Shown here one piece after another: positions 1 to 8,470 of a DNA stretch of 64,000 bases (its first letter is position 1; each line of letters begins with the position of its first letter). The stretch covers positions 62,001 to 126,000 of the forward strand of contig NC_014248.1 of assembly GCF_000196515.1 (NCBI RefSeq), given 5' to 3'. The stretch comes from 'Nostoc azollae' 0708. Its GTDB lineage: Bacteria > Cyanobacteriota > Cyanobacteriia > Cyanobacteriales > Nostocaceae. A program made the translations under genes and the position numbers. Below the pieces are notes generated by a model that worked only from the letters and a program-made list of their open reading frames with translations, had not been told where the DNA came from and made no database searches.

Positions 1-191
1 GACATTAGCTGGCTGCTATATTTGCTCAATCTTCAAGAAGATAAGACACTCATTAGGGTTTCGAGTTCTACAAAACTCGATTTATAAAAAGTGAAGTTAT
101 CTAAATTTCCTCTTCAAACTAGAATTAGAGTTTTGAAAAACACAAACTATCCTAGCCTATTTTCGGGACTTTACTTACTGGATGTTAGTTC

Positions 192-371
192 TTATGAGTA
201 CCAGGAAGAGTAATCATAGTCTTTATAGGGTGTAGACTTACAGTAGGGTTTGTATCCACAGCATTTAGGAGGTTTATAGCAAGGGGAATAATCGCAATAT
301 CCCCCGGATATAAGTTGTTGTGCTTCTATTGTTAATTCCACTAAATTTGACTTATTGATTTGATTAGACAT
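192..371 (-). CDS. Double-glycine leader peptide, Cys/Tyr-rich core
   Basis: Predicted secreted peptide precursor of 59 aa. I start at the ATG at 371 because it is preceded by GTAAGTGAGGC, the same Shine-Dalgarno context as other peptide genes here; an upstream in-frame ATG would add five residues. The leader reads ...LTIEAQQLISGG and matches the other precursors of the island, so the C39 exporter at 1685-3853 probably cuts after Gly-Gly. The mature part (about 35 aa) has five Cys, including a Cys-Cys pair, and many Tyr, Pro and Lys. It could form disulfides; an odd Cys count leaves one free or used between molecules. No known bacteriocin family is recognised. Precursor status is an inference from leader and neighbours. 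Confidence 0.75.
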   Translation of the reverse strand: MSNQINKSNLVELTIEAQQLISGGYCDYSPCYKPPKCCGYKPYCKSTPYKDYDYSSWYS

Positions 372-497
372 GATGAGTTGCCTCACTTACATTGTTACAG
401 TTGTCAATGTTTAGGTAAGATCCGATTTTTTAAATATCGGATAGTAGGGAAATGACAAAACTCAGTAAATCGAAAACAAGATTGTCATCACTGCAAA

Positions 498-584
498 GGA
501 GGAGAAGAAGAGATTATTTAAATTCTCTCAAATTCTAATTTTCATTTTGATTACGTTGAGTGAATTAGATGTTTTTTCTCCTCC
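498..584 (-). terminator. Long hairpin downstream of the YPG-repeat peptide gene
   Basis: A perfect 9-bp inverted repeat, GGAGGAGAA (498-506) and TTCTCCTCC (576-584), encloses 69 nt. It lies just past the stop of the peptide gene at 641-910 and before the next one. On the minus strand only TTT follows the stem, so termination would be weak; attenuation or RNA processing is also possible. The loop contains TTACGTTGAG, also present in the similar hairpin at 5981-6046. Confidence 0.4.
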
Positions 585-640
585 CTGTAGTAATTGAAAA
601 GTCTAACTTACAGAACTGTTAGTCTCTAGATGGTGCTGGT

Positions 641-910
641 TTAGTAACCGTAGCCGTAAATAGGACGACAGATATAGGTGGGGTAACGTTTACGACCTTG
701 GTAGCCACCACCAGGATAACCATCACCACCTTGGTAGCCACCACCAGGATAACCATCACCACCTTGGTAGCTACTACCAGGATAACCATCACCACCTTGG
801 TAGCTACTACCAGGATACCTGCCCATACCGTATTGACCTCCGGAAAGAAGCTGTTGTTCTTCTGTACATAATTCAGCAACTAAATCTGATTTTTTGATTT
901 TATCTGACAT
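641..910 (-). CDS. Double-glycine leader peptide with YPG..YQGGDG tandem repeats
   Basis: Predicted peptide precursor of 89 aa, started at the ATG at 910 so that the leader (MSDKIKKSDLVAELCTEEQQ then LLSGG) matches its neighbours. The mature region is low in complexity: nearly four copies of an 11-residue unit, YPG(S/G)(S/G)YQGGDG, then a basic RKRYP and a Tyr/Arg-rich end (RPIYGYGY). The repeat is copied at DNA level (33-bp units). Such Gly/Tyr/Gln repeats look structural or adhesive rather than like a classical bacteriocin, but that is only an impression. Export by the C39 transporter at 1685-3853 is inferred from the leader. Confidence 0.75.
   Translation of the reverse strand: MSDKIKKSDLVAELCTEEQQLLSGGQYGMGRYPGSSYQGGDGYPGSSYQGGDGYPGGGYQGGDGYPGGGYQGRKRYPTYICRPIYGYGY
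696..820. repeat. 33-bp tandem repeat inside the peptide gene
   Basis: About 3.8 head-to-tail copies of a 33-bp unit start at 696, 729, 762 and 795, with very few differences. The main changes are C/T in the Ser/Gly codons. It encodes the YPG..YQGGDG units. Near-identity points to recent expansion by slippage, so copy number may vary between strains. Confidence 0.95.
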
Positions 911-1116
911 GATTATTGACCTCAAAAACATATTTAGGTGTGTAATCACCTATGCTTTTATTATTAATGTTTTTTTTTTTAATAAAATTGAACTCTAGTT
1001 ATATTTTTTTTAAATAAATTTGTCTCTTTTAACTCATGATTTTTTCAGAGAAGAAGTAAAGTCTACGAGATATATATTATTAGTGATATTCCTTTATATA
1101 AGCAACAAAAATGTAG

Positions 1117-1150
1117 AGATAGAAAATAATATATATATTATTTTCTATCT
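1117..1150. other. 34-bp perfect AT-rich palindrome
   Basis: The 32-bp core 1118-1149 (halves GATAGAAAATAATATA and its exact reverse complement) is a perfect palindrome with no loop, extended by one A/T pair on each side. It lies in the 420-bp gap between the precursor genes at 641-910 and 1333-1650. On the minus strand it is followed by ...CATTTTTG, so it may act as a terminator for the exporter transcript. A cruciform or dimeric-regulator site is the alternative. Confidence 0.6.
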
Positions 1151-1252
1151 ACACAATGATGTTTAAATTTTAAATTTCCGGTTCTTGAATTATTTTTAAG
1201 GAAAACTGGGTTTATTTCATAGGCATTTCATTCAAGACAGAGCATAGTTATT

Positions 1253-1279
1253 CATAACCCTTGCGGGGTAAGGGTTATG
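1253..1279. other. Hairpin CATAACCCTT / AAGGGTTATG
   Basis: A perfect 10-bp stem (1253-1262 with 1270-1279) around a 7-nt GC-rich loop, about 55 nt beyond the stop of the precursor gene at 1333. There is no clear T-run on either strand. It may be a processing or weak termination signal. The rest of 911-1332 is AT-rich and shows no gene. Confidence 0.4.
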
Positions 1280-1332
1280 CTATAATTGGTCCTAAATCAC
1301 CATAAAAACAAGGCAAGAGCCAGATTTGTGCT

Positions 1333-1650
1333 TCAGGAAAACAATTTATTTAGGAAATTAGGTAAAAAATCACTCAATTTGTTACCAGGATAATTGATTA
1401 TGGGTATACCAAAAGTGAAAGAAGTACCTATGCTAATTTGTGATAACTTATATTTACTACTTTGTGTAATAGATTCACTACCTTCTAGATTTAAGTCACT
1501 ATCTGCGGCGCTGTCAATGTCAGTTTTTTGGAAGAAAAAGTCAGTTTTACCAATAACATTAAAACCTTGCCCAGCAATTAATATTTCTTGATTTGCTTCA
1601 GATAAATCATGAAATAGTGCCTGATGGTTAGATGTGTGATTATCTGCCAT
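1333..1650 (-). CDS. Putative exported peptide with atypical leader, next to the exporter
   Basis: Small protein of 105 aa lying 34 bp downstream of the exporter gene on the same strand, so probably cotranscribed. Its first 30 residues resemble the leaders of the island (ALFHDLSEANQEILIAGQ), with the acidic LS-E--QEIL pattern kept, but the cleavage site would be Ala-Gly or Ala-Gly-Gln instead of Gly-Gly. The putative mature part (about 77 aa) is rich in Asp, Ser and Phe, with a hydrophobic C-terminus ending LPNFLNKLFS. It is either a divergent precursor or an accessory/immunity-type partner. No known family is recognised. Confidence 0.6.
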   Translation of the reverse strand: MADNHTSNHQALFHDLSEANQEILIAGQGFNVIGKTDFFFQKTDIDSAADSDLNLEGSESITQSSKYKLSQISIGTSFTFGIPIINYPGNKLSDFLPNFLNKLFS

Positions 1651-1684
1651 AGTGTTAAATCCTTACAAGACGAGAGCATTAATT

Positions 1685-3853
1685 TTATATAGTTAAAAAC
1701 TTCATATACTCTCCCTTCTGAGAAAGAAAAGTTTCTAGGCTACCTTGGAGTTCTACTTGACCTTTATCCATTAACACTATCCAATCTGCTCGATTAACCA
1801 CACTGGGACGATGGGTAATCAAAATTGTGGTTTGACCTTTACGAGATGCGAACAATCGATCTAAGACATGAGTTTCGCTTACTGGATCTAGTCCTGCGGT
1901 TGCTTCGTCTAAGATTAAAATGGGTGGATTGGTAAGTATTCCGCGTGCGATCGCTAATCGTTGTCTCTGTCCACCAGAAAGATTTGCACCAAATTCTCCT
2001 AACACCGTTTGATACTTGTTAGGTAATTGACTAATAAAACCATCGGCATCAGCAATTTCACAGGCTTTAACAACTTGATCAAAAGGAATAGAAGGTGTTC
2101 CTAAACGAAAGTTTTCTAAAATTGATCGACTCCAAAAATGAGGTTCTTGGGGTACATAAACTACTTGTTGTCGCAAACAATCAAGAGAAAGGTCATGGAT
2201 ATTAAAAACCCCAATGCGAATATTACCTGAAGTTGGCTGATATAAACCTGCTATCAATTTTGCTAAGGTACTTTTACCACAACCTGATTTACCAATTAAA
2301 GCAATCACCTTTCCACCCGGAAGTTTAAGAGAAAAATCTTCTAATAAATCAACTCTTCCGGGGTGGTGAAATGTAAGATGAGAGAAATGAATATCAGCAT
2401 CAACAGCGATTTGTGCAATAGGCTTTTCACTACCTCCAACTACTTCCGGTGTGGCATCAATAACTTCTAGCAAACGAGAAATTGCAGTTTGAGAACGGAA
2501 ATATTCATCTACTAATCCTACCAAAGAACCAATTAAAGCTAAAACATTCACCTGTAAGGCATTAAAAGCCAGCATCTGACCAATAGTTAATTTGTTGCTA
2601 ATTACTAACATACTGCCTATACCCAGTAGAATTACACCACCAAGAGTAGAAAGAAGTTTTGCAATAGTACCGTTGATAATACCAATTTGAATTGTGCTGA
2701 AAGTAAGATTAGCTAGACGACCAAAACGGGTTTGAAATTCATCCAAAAATTGAGGAGCAGCATTAGTTGTTTTGATTACTTGTGCGCCTTTAAAAGTTTC
2801 TACTAATACCCCTTGATTTTCTGCTCCTAAAACTAATATACTGCGGTTTTTCTGTTGAAGAATTGGCAAAAATGGCAGACTTGATAAAGTCATTAAAACA
2901 CCACAAACAATTACAGCTATTGTTAATTGCCAGCTATAAAACATCATTAAGCAAAATGAAATAACGGCAATAAAAATTTGGCTAGGCAAAAGAACTACTA
3001 CCTGAGAAAGTAATTGATTAATTTCATTAATATCACTTAACCTACTTGTAATTTCACCACTGCGGCGAGACTCATAGTAATTTAAGGGTAATTGCAGTAT
3101 TTTGCGTCCAAAATCTAAGACTAAGCCTAATTGCAATCGTTGCCCAAAATGAGCAATCATAGTAGCTTGAATGACTTGTAAACTACTACTAAATATGGTC
3201 ATAACGACAACAGCAGATACTACTACTGTAAGTAGCTGAATATCTCCCCGCACCAGGACATCATCGGTTAGTAATTGAATTAAAACAGGAGTTCCTAGAG
3301 CTAGGATACCCAGGATAATATTGATCATCAATACCTGAGTGAGTAATCCCCGATAGGGCAATATTCGCATGAAGAAGCGTAACAACCCACCGTGAGGTTT
3401 TTCTTGGGGTTGTTGAGAAGAACGCTCTGGATCTGGCTCCAGTAAGAGCATGACTCCGTTCCAAGCTGCTACTAATTCTTCGCGTTTGATATAGCGAATA
3501 CCTACAGCCGGATCAGCAATGACATACTTTTTACCCCGTTGTCCATATAAAACAACCCAGTGATAACCGCGCCAATGAATAATTGCTGGTAGTTGAATTT
3601 CTGTGATTCTATCTACAAGTTCTGGTGAGGCTTTAACAGCTCTAGCATTGAATCCTAAATTATCAGATCCACGTTTTAAACCTAATAAACTTGTACCTAG
3701 TTGTCCTGTTCCTACGGCTTCTCGGCTTTTATTTATGGTTAAGAAGCGTCCGTAATATTTGCAAATGGAAGCTAGACAAGCTGCACCACAGTCTTCTTCA
3801 CTTGCCTGTAAAACAGATTGGTATTGTTTTTGAGATTTGAATGGATTAAACAT
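1685..3853 (-). CDS. C39-peptidase ABC exporter (bacteriocin-type, PCAT)
   Basis: Inner-membrane ATP-driven exporter of about 722 aa that also removes leader peptides. Order of parts: N-terminal C39 cysteine protease with Cys22 (in SEEDCGAAC), His98 (GYHWVVLYG) and Asp114 (IADPA), all catalytic residues present; a membrane domain of about six helices (roughly 160-450); and a C-terminal ATPase with Walker A GKSGCGKST, signature LSGGQRQR and Walker B ILILDEAT. I start at the ATG at 3853; an upstream in-frame start would add 18 residues ahead of the conserved protease. With HlyD at 3947-5467 and an outer-membrane TolC elsewhere it would form a type-I-like secretion path. The double-glycine precursors on both sides are its likely substrates. 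The gene is intact. Confidence 0.95.
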   Translation of the reverse strand: MFNPFKSQKQYQSVLQASEEDCGAACLASICKYYGRFLTINKSREAVGTGQLGTSLLGLKRGSDNLGFNARAVKASPELVDRITEIQLPAIIHWRGYHWVVLYGQRGKKYVIADPAVGIRYIKREELVAAWNGVMLLLEPDPERSSQQPQEKPHGGLLRFFMRILPYRGLLTQVLMINIILGILALGTPVLIQLLTDDVLVRGDIQLLTVVVSAVVVMTIFSSSLQVIQATMIAHFGQRLQLGLVLDFGRKILQLPLNYYESRRSGEITSRLSDINEINQLLSQVVVLLPSQIFIAVISFCLMMFYSWQLTIAVIVCGVLMTLSSLPFLPILQQKNRSILVLGAENQGVLVETFKGAQVIKTTNAAPQFLDEFQTRFGRLANLTFSTIQIGIINGTIAKLLSTLGGVILLGIGSMLVISNKLTIGQMLAFNALQVNVLALIGSLVGLVDEYFRSQTAISRLLEVIDATPEVVGGSEKPIAQIAVDADIHFSHLTFHHPGRVDLLEDFSLKLPGGKVIALIGKSGCGKSTLAKLIAGLYQPTSGNIRIGVFNIHDLSLDCLRQQVVYVPQEPHFWSRSILENFRLGTPSIPFDQVVKACEIADADGFISQLPNKYQTVLGEFGANLSGGQRQRLAIARGILTNPPILILDEATAGLDPVSETHVLDRLFASRKGQTTILITHRPSVVNRADWIVLMDKGQVELQGSLETFLSQKGEYMKFLTI

Positions 3854-3946
3854 ATAATACAAAAGTTGAAATTCAAAATTTAAAAACAGAAAACGTCTGT
3901 AAATCAACTAATGACCAACAACTAGTAGCCAATGATTAATGACTAA

Positions 3947-5467
3947 TTATAAATCAGTAATTAGTCGAGCTTTTCTGAGAATAAATTGCACTACAGTTTC
4001 TTCACGGGAAATAATATCAGTTCGACCTTGCATTCCTGGTTGGAGATGACATTGCCGATCGCCTCTACCTACATATAATGTTTCTGGTTCAATAGTTACT
4101 TCATAACCATTTACCTGCTGAATATTTGCGGCTGTATTATTTTGAGATTGGGTTTGTGCAACTGGAAAAATATCTGGGGCAACGTTTTTGACAATGCCTT
4201 TGAGAGTGCCGTAATCTGGATAAGGACAAGCAGAAACTTGCATTTGGACTTTTTGACCTGCTTCTACTTTGTTAATCTCTTGAGCAGGTACATAAGCCTT
4301 GATTTGTAAAGGAGCATTCAAGGGAGCGATCTGAGCAATCGCTTCACTGGGTTGTACCACTTGTCCAGGGTTGCGAAGTCTTAATTGTAGTAAAGTGCCA
4401 GTAATAGGTGCGCGAATTACACTCTGATTCAAATCAGTTTGTGTTTGTAGCAAGTCCTGACGACCACGAATAAGCTGCTTTTGAATTTCTAGACGTTGTT
4501 GGAGTAGAGTCTGAAGTTCTTTTTTCAAAGCGGCTAAGGTAGCTTCACTCCTAGCTTCTTCTTGTTTTATTCGTTCCGATGCGATAATTACCGCAGAATT
4601 ACTAGGATTGATAGCTGTTCTTGCTTTATATAGATTTGTTCGAGCAATTTCTAGGGCTTGTTGTTTTTCTTCAAGGAGAGTTTCAGCGTTGTTCTTAGCT
4701 TGTTCTAACTTGGCTTGGGCAGATTTAACGGCTTGTTGTTTTTCTTCCAACATACTGTGAGATATTGCACCAGAATTAGCGATCACTTGCAATCTATCTC
4801 TTTGCAACTTGGCAAGATTTAACGCTGTTTGTGCTTCATCTATCGTTGTGGTTAATACTCTATCTTGTTGTAAGCGTTCAAGTTGTGATTTCGTAAATCT
4901 TAAAGCCACTTCGGCTTGTGACATTTCTGCATTAGCTTTGATTTGTTGATCATCAAAGTTGCGTTGAGTACCACCTAACTCAGCTTGTGCAGCTAAAATT
5001 GTGCGATTATTTAAATTTGCCTGTGCCGAAATCTGAGTATTAATTTCACCTAGTTGAGCATCAATGTGTACAATTTGTAATTGACCTTGCTGAATATTAC
5101 TTTGTAGTTGGCTTTTTTGGGTTTGTAGACGGGAATCATCAACGTAAGTGATCGCATCCCCCTGAGTTACAATCTGATTGTCTTTAACCACAATCTTTTG
5201 CACCTGACCAGAAATGGCTGACTCAACTAGCCTTAGTTCTCCCATCGGTCTAATACTGGCAGGAACCTTTACTGTTACTTTGTAATTGAGTACAGTTGTC
5301 AAACCTACACCCACTACAAAAATAGTCAACATTACCCCCACACCAATGCTAGTCCATTTGTGAATTTGGGGTAGAAACTCATTAACTTCAACTAAATGCA
5401 GATGTTCAGAATTTGGATCATGAGATCCATTCCAAACATTATTTTCATAGCGGCGTAAATAGTCCAC
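3947..5467 (-). CDS. HlyD-family membrane fusion protein
   Basis: Periplasmic adaptor of about 506 aa that links the C39 ABC exporter to the outer membrane. It has one transmembrane helix near residues 42-62, a first biotinyl-lipoyl half (SGQVQKIVVKDNQIVTQGDA), a long Gln/Ala-rich coiled coil (about 110-340), the second half-motif (IRAPITGTLLQLRLRNPGQV) and a beta-barrel. The GTG at 5467 has AAAGGTG seven bases upstream and is preferred; a TTG at 5497 would add ten residues. It lies 93 bp upstream of the exporter gene on the same strand, so the two are probably one operon. In Nostocales such pairs occur with bacteriocin-like precursors. Confidence 0.92.
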   Translation of the reverse strand: MDYLRRYENNVWNGSHDPNSEHLHLVEVNEFLPQIHKWTSIGVGVMLTIFVVGVGLTTVLNYKVTVKVPASIRPMGELRLVESAISGQVQKIVVKDNQIVTQGDAITYVDDSRLQTQKSQLQSNIQQGQLQIVHIDAQLGEINTQISAQANLNNRTILAAQAELGGTQRNFDDQQIKANAEMSQAEVALRFTKSQLERLQQDRVLTTTIDEAQTALNLAKLQRDRLQVIANSGAISHSMLEEKQQAVKSAQAKLEQAKNNAETLLEEKQQALEIARTNLYKARTAINPSNSAVIIASERIKQEEARSEATLAALKKELQTLLQQRLEIQKQLIRGRQDLLQTQTDLNQSVIRAPITGTLLQLRLRNPGQVVQPSEAIAQIAPLNAPLQIKAYVPAQEINKVEAGQKVQMQVSACPYPDYGTLKGIVKNVAPDIFPVAQTQSQNNTAANIQQVNGYEVTIEPETLYVGRGDRQCHLQPGMQGRTDIISREETVVQFILRKARLITDL

Positions 5468-6453
5468 AGTGTTGCACCTTTTTGTTTTAAATATCAACAG
5501 ACATAAGGATTATCTGGGTTCGCAGGTGATATTGAGACGGCTTAGATAACTCCACATAACTTAATTGCAAATCCCATTTCACAGAAAAATCACTGTCTGA
5601 AGTAACCTGTCCTCAGAGAGTAGTAAAAATTTGTAAAAGTGTTCTACTTGGAGAAAAATAATCAAGCAGCCAAGTTTAACATTTTATAGTTCGGCGATTA
5701 TTCAGAACCACCTCTCGAGAAATACCCTTCAAAAAAGATATCTTTCCCTCTATCTTTTGGTGAAGATAAAGAATATCCGAAATATCAACCTTGTCAAAAC
5801 AGGATAACAACAGGTCTTAATTCAAGTAAACAGCACCAGAATAAAATAAGTCTCTCACAATAGTAAACATCATGGTCAAGAATCCTCTATAATCATTAGT
5901 GGGGGATACGAAAAGTAACGGCTGACCATAGCAAAAACTTTTCTTTCAATCTCTGACGTGGGCAACGCTGAGAAAAAAACAGAGGAGAACGCTCAATCTC
6001 ACTCAAAGACCTCACTTACGTTGAGCGAGTAGTAAGAATCTCCTCTCCCCCCTTCCTAATTACAAACACCAGATTCCACATATTTACTTGCCGATTGAGT
6101 TTTAAATTACTGATTTAGCCAATCACAATGAAATGATAACTATGACAATTAAATTGTCAGTGTTTACTAGACAAAGAAAACAGTAAAATAAATTTGATGT
6201 AAAAAACTTACTCAAGCCTCAAACTTAACTGTTTAATCATTCCAAATTTATTTGGGAATAAATTTTGTATACAAAAATTGGCTGTATACAGCACATTTGT
6301 TCTAGCTACAGCATATTGCAGGTAAATTAAGTACATAATTTAAACCGAAAACCTGACTTCTGACTCTTGAATTATGTTGTATTAATGTATAAATGGCGGA
6401 GATTTTAGTCTGCCAAAATTGACAAAGTTTTCTGAAATGAGAAACCATAAACT
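5468..6453. other. Intergenic region between peptide block and exporter operon
   Basis: About 985 bp without a convincing gene. It holds the terminator-like hairpin at 5974-6046, and 5468-5973 probably contains the promoter for hlyD and the exporter. I searched both strands by eye for another double-glycine leader and found none. The rest is AT-rich. Confidence 0.5.
5974..6046 (-). terminator. Terminator of the upstream peptide block
   Basis: On the minus strand a two-part stem is followed directly by G and seven T. Outer arms are AGAGGAGA (5981-5988) and TCTCCTCT (6039-6046); inner arms are CGCTCAA (5990-5996) and TTGAGCG (6021-6027). It separates the five precursor genes at 6454-9261 from hlyD and the exporter, so the blocks are probably separate transcripts. 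The loop includes ACGTAAGTGAGG, the ribosome-binding context of the peptide genes, so the hairpin may derive from a former peptide gene. Confidence 0.6.
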
Positions 6454-6777
6454 CTAGAGTGTTTGACTGAAACCCAAAAATGCTGGCAAAATCATAATAT
6501 CTTCTGCACCAGTACTAGTACCCTCACCCTGTCCAGTGGAATTACCAATACTACCTAGTAGTCTAGAATTAGTTACTCCTTGTAGAGTATTATTACCCAA
6601 TTTAGTTTCTGAACCATCATTGATAGCTTTACCAATTGGATTTACTGGTCTGCCTCTGAGAGCAGTAATAGGGGTAAGAAGTGGATCAGCAGACCCAGCC
6701 TGACCACCAGATAAAAGCTCCTGTTGTTGATCAGATAACTCAACTAGCAGTTTTTGTATAGTGATGGAATTTGACAT
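6454..6777 (-). CDS. Double-glycine leader peptide
   Basis: Precursor of 107 aa. The leader reads ...LLVELSDQQQELLSGG and aligns well with its neighbours; cleavage after residue 26 would release about 81 aa rich in Gly, Ser, Thr and Asn, with a hydrophobic end (ILPAFLGFSQTL). There is no Cys in the mature part, so lanthionine or disulfide chemistry is unlikely. Last gene of the five-precursor block, with a terminator-like hairpin about 400 bp downstream. It resembles the cyanobacterial bacteriocin-type precursors found beside C39 exporters, but activity is unknown. Confidence 0.75.
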   Translation of the reverse strand: MSNSITIQKLLVELSDQQQELLSGGQAGSADPLLTPITALRGRPVNPIGKAINDGSETKLGNNTLQGVTNSRLLGSIGNSTGQGEGTSTGAEDIMILPAFLGFSQTL

Positions 6778-6891
6778 GATTGTTCACCTTAGTTAAATTA
6801 GCTTTTAAATTGGTAAAGCCCCACAGATAGCGTGATTTCTTTGTTACAAATAAAAGAAACAAAATCTTTAGGTTCATGAGTATTCTACTTA

Positions 6892-7191
6892 CTAAACTAT
6901 TTTTGATGAAAATGGTTGGCTGGGTGCAAAATTATTTACACCACCCATAGGAGAAACTCCCAGAGCATCAGATGACAAAATTGTTTGTCCACCACTATTG
7001 ACATCAGCTAGTTGGCTATTAATCTGAGAAACATTGCCTAATATACCAGTCTTATTGGTTGAATTTGTATTTCCAGTTCTTTGAGCAAAATTGTTGTTAT
7101 TAATCTGAGGTTCAGCACCACCAGACATTAATTCCTGTTCCCCTTCAGATAACTCAACAAATAATTTGAGTATGATAATTTGACATGACAT
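6892..7191 (-). CDS. Double-glycine leader peptide, Asn-rich
   Basis: Precursor of 99 aa. The leader is MSCQIIILKLFVELSEGEQE followed by LMSGG; the mature peptide of about 74 aa is Asn/Gln/Ser-rich (AEPQINNNNFAQRTGN...) with no Cys after the leader. It lies 43 bp upstream of 7234 in genomic order and 115 bp before the gene at 6454, all on the same strand. The acidic ELSEGEQEL pattern before Gly-Gly shows it belongs to the same leader family. No function can be read from the core. Confidence 0.72.
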   Translation of the reverse strand: MSCQIIILKLFVELSEGEQELMSGGAEPQINNNNFAQRTGNTNSTNKTGILGNVSQINSQLADVNSGGQTILSSDALGVSPMGGVNNFAPSQPFSSKIV

Positions 7192-7233
7192 GATTGTTTG
7201 CCTCCCATAGTTTTTTAGTTTGGCTGAATTTAT

Positions 7234-7605
7234 TCATCTGCCAAAACCGCTAAAACTTTGTCCGAAGTCACCTAAACCTAATAAGCGACCTAAACCACCT
7301 AACCCTGTTGTAAATTCTGCGGGTAAGCCAGTGAGAACTGGTGCAGAACCCAAAGCCGGAAAGTTAGGTATAGATGGCGCACCCAATCCCAATAAATCTT
7401 GTGCAGCGGTATTGACTTGTAAACTTTGACCTGATGAATTTGCGAAACTACCGTTTGGTCCAGAAAATACAGACCCTCGTAACATAACTAGTCTGTTAGC
7501 AAAATTACTGCCAGATGACTCAAAGTCTGTACCGCCAGTTAGAATCTCCTGTTGCTGTTCACATAAATCTGCCAACAAATTGGATATAATAATATGCACT
7601 GACAT
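7234..7605 (-). CDS. Double-glycine leader peptide, Gly/Leu-rich family
   Basis: Precursor of 123 aa, started at the ATG at 7605 so that the leader (MSVHIIISNLLADLCEQQQE, ILTGG) matches its paralogues. The core shares with the genes at 8087 and 8872 the blocks GSNFANRL, VNTAAQDLLGLGAP and a Gly/Leu-rich tail, but is clearly more diverged. The C-terminus (LLGLGDFGQSFSGFGR) differs from both. The 5' leader also keeps TGGAATCCTgTATTTGA and TATTACG seen before 8470. It is probably an older duplicate of the same peptide family. Confidence 0.78.
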   Translation of the reverse strand: MSVHIIISNLLADLCEQQQEILTGGTDFESSGSNFANRLVMLRGSVFSGPNGSFANSSGQSLQVNTAAQDLLGLGAPSIPNFPALGSAPVLTGLPAEFTTGLGGLGRLLGLGDFGQSFSGFGR

Positions 7606-7635
7606 GATTTTTGGCGCAACTTGCGTAATATTCAA

Positions 7636-8086
7636 ATACAGGATTCCAGAAACTGAATCATGGATTTAATTATCTCTCTTATAAAAGTGAGATAATTCAG
7701 AGTTTGCAGTTAAGAAAATAATATAAAAGCTCCTATAATCCATACTTACTTGCTACTTCCCAAGAGACAGAAACTTATACGAATTAGAAAAATGATTGCC
7801 ACAGATGAATTGCTGAAAAAATTATGAAGTAAACTTTTCACAATCCCAAATTTCAAATGACAAATGGAACTAGATACCTGAAACGCTCTAATTTCCAAAA
7901 TACAGTTTCTTGATAAGAAAAGGGAATGCGGCAAAATTTGCTAATTGCCTACGGCAAATATACCAATAGGTCTTCTATTAAAGCATCATGTAAAAATAAG
8001 TTGTACAATTTTTATCGAAAATGGATTGTTAATCCAACTTCCATATAAAAACTGTTCAGTTTATTGTTACACAAATCCTAAGACTT
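7636..8086. other. Spacer between peptide paralogues, no gene seen
   Basis: About 450 bp. Short open frames occur on both strands but lack leaders, ribosome sites or recognisable products. The left part carries the conserved 5' leader of the gene at 7605. Confidence 0.5.
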
Positions 8087-8470
8087 CTACAAAAGTGTTC
8101 CGGGCGCTCCTAAACCTAAGCCTCCTAGAGGACTGGTAAGGACAGGATTGATGAAAGCATCGGCTCCTAGTGCTGGATTTCCTGCTGCTAGACCATCGAG
8201 ACTTGGCGCTGCACCCAACGCACCAACAGCCGGGACTGTCGGCGCACCTAATCCCAACAAGTCTTGGGCTGCGGTGTTGACAGCGGAAGTTGTACCAATA
8301 GAGTTACCAGTACTACCAGCAGGGCCGGAAGCTGTGGTACCTTGCAGGTTTGCTAATCTGTTGGCATAGTTACTACCAGCTAGTTCAAAGTCAGCCCCAC
8401 CAGTTAAAAATTTTTGTTGGTCATCAGATAAAGCAACAAACAAGTCGGATGCGTTTATTTGATCTGACAT
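8087..8470 (-). CDS. Double-glycine leader peptide, Gly/Ala/Leu-rich (copy A)
   Basis: Precursor of 127 aa with start ATG at 8470. The leader is MSDQINASDLFVALSDDQQK then FLTGG. From the cleavage site through about 60 residues (ADFELAGSNYANRLANLQG ... VNTAAQDLLGLGAPTVP) it is almost identical to the product of 8872-9261; after GALGAAP the two diverge in sequence and length. The tail here (NPALGADAFINPVLTSPL then Gly/Leu) is hydrophobic. No Cys. The constant-front, variable-tail layout suggests recent duplication followed by tail diversification. Export by the C39 system is inferred. Confidence 0.8.
   Translation of the reverse strand: MSDQINASDLFVALSDDQQKFLTGGADFELAGSNYANRLANLQGTTASGPAGSTGNSIGTTSAVNTAAQDLLGLGAPTVPAVGALGAAPSLDGLAAGNPALGADAFINPVLTSPLGGLGLGAPGTLL

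Noticed and set aside
7746-8139. Small frames on both strands between peptide genes
   Set aside because: No double-glycine leader, no ribosome-binding site and no meaningful composition.
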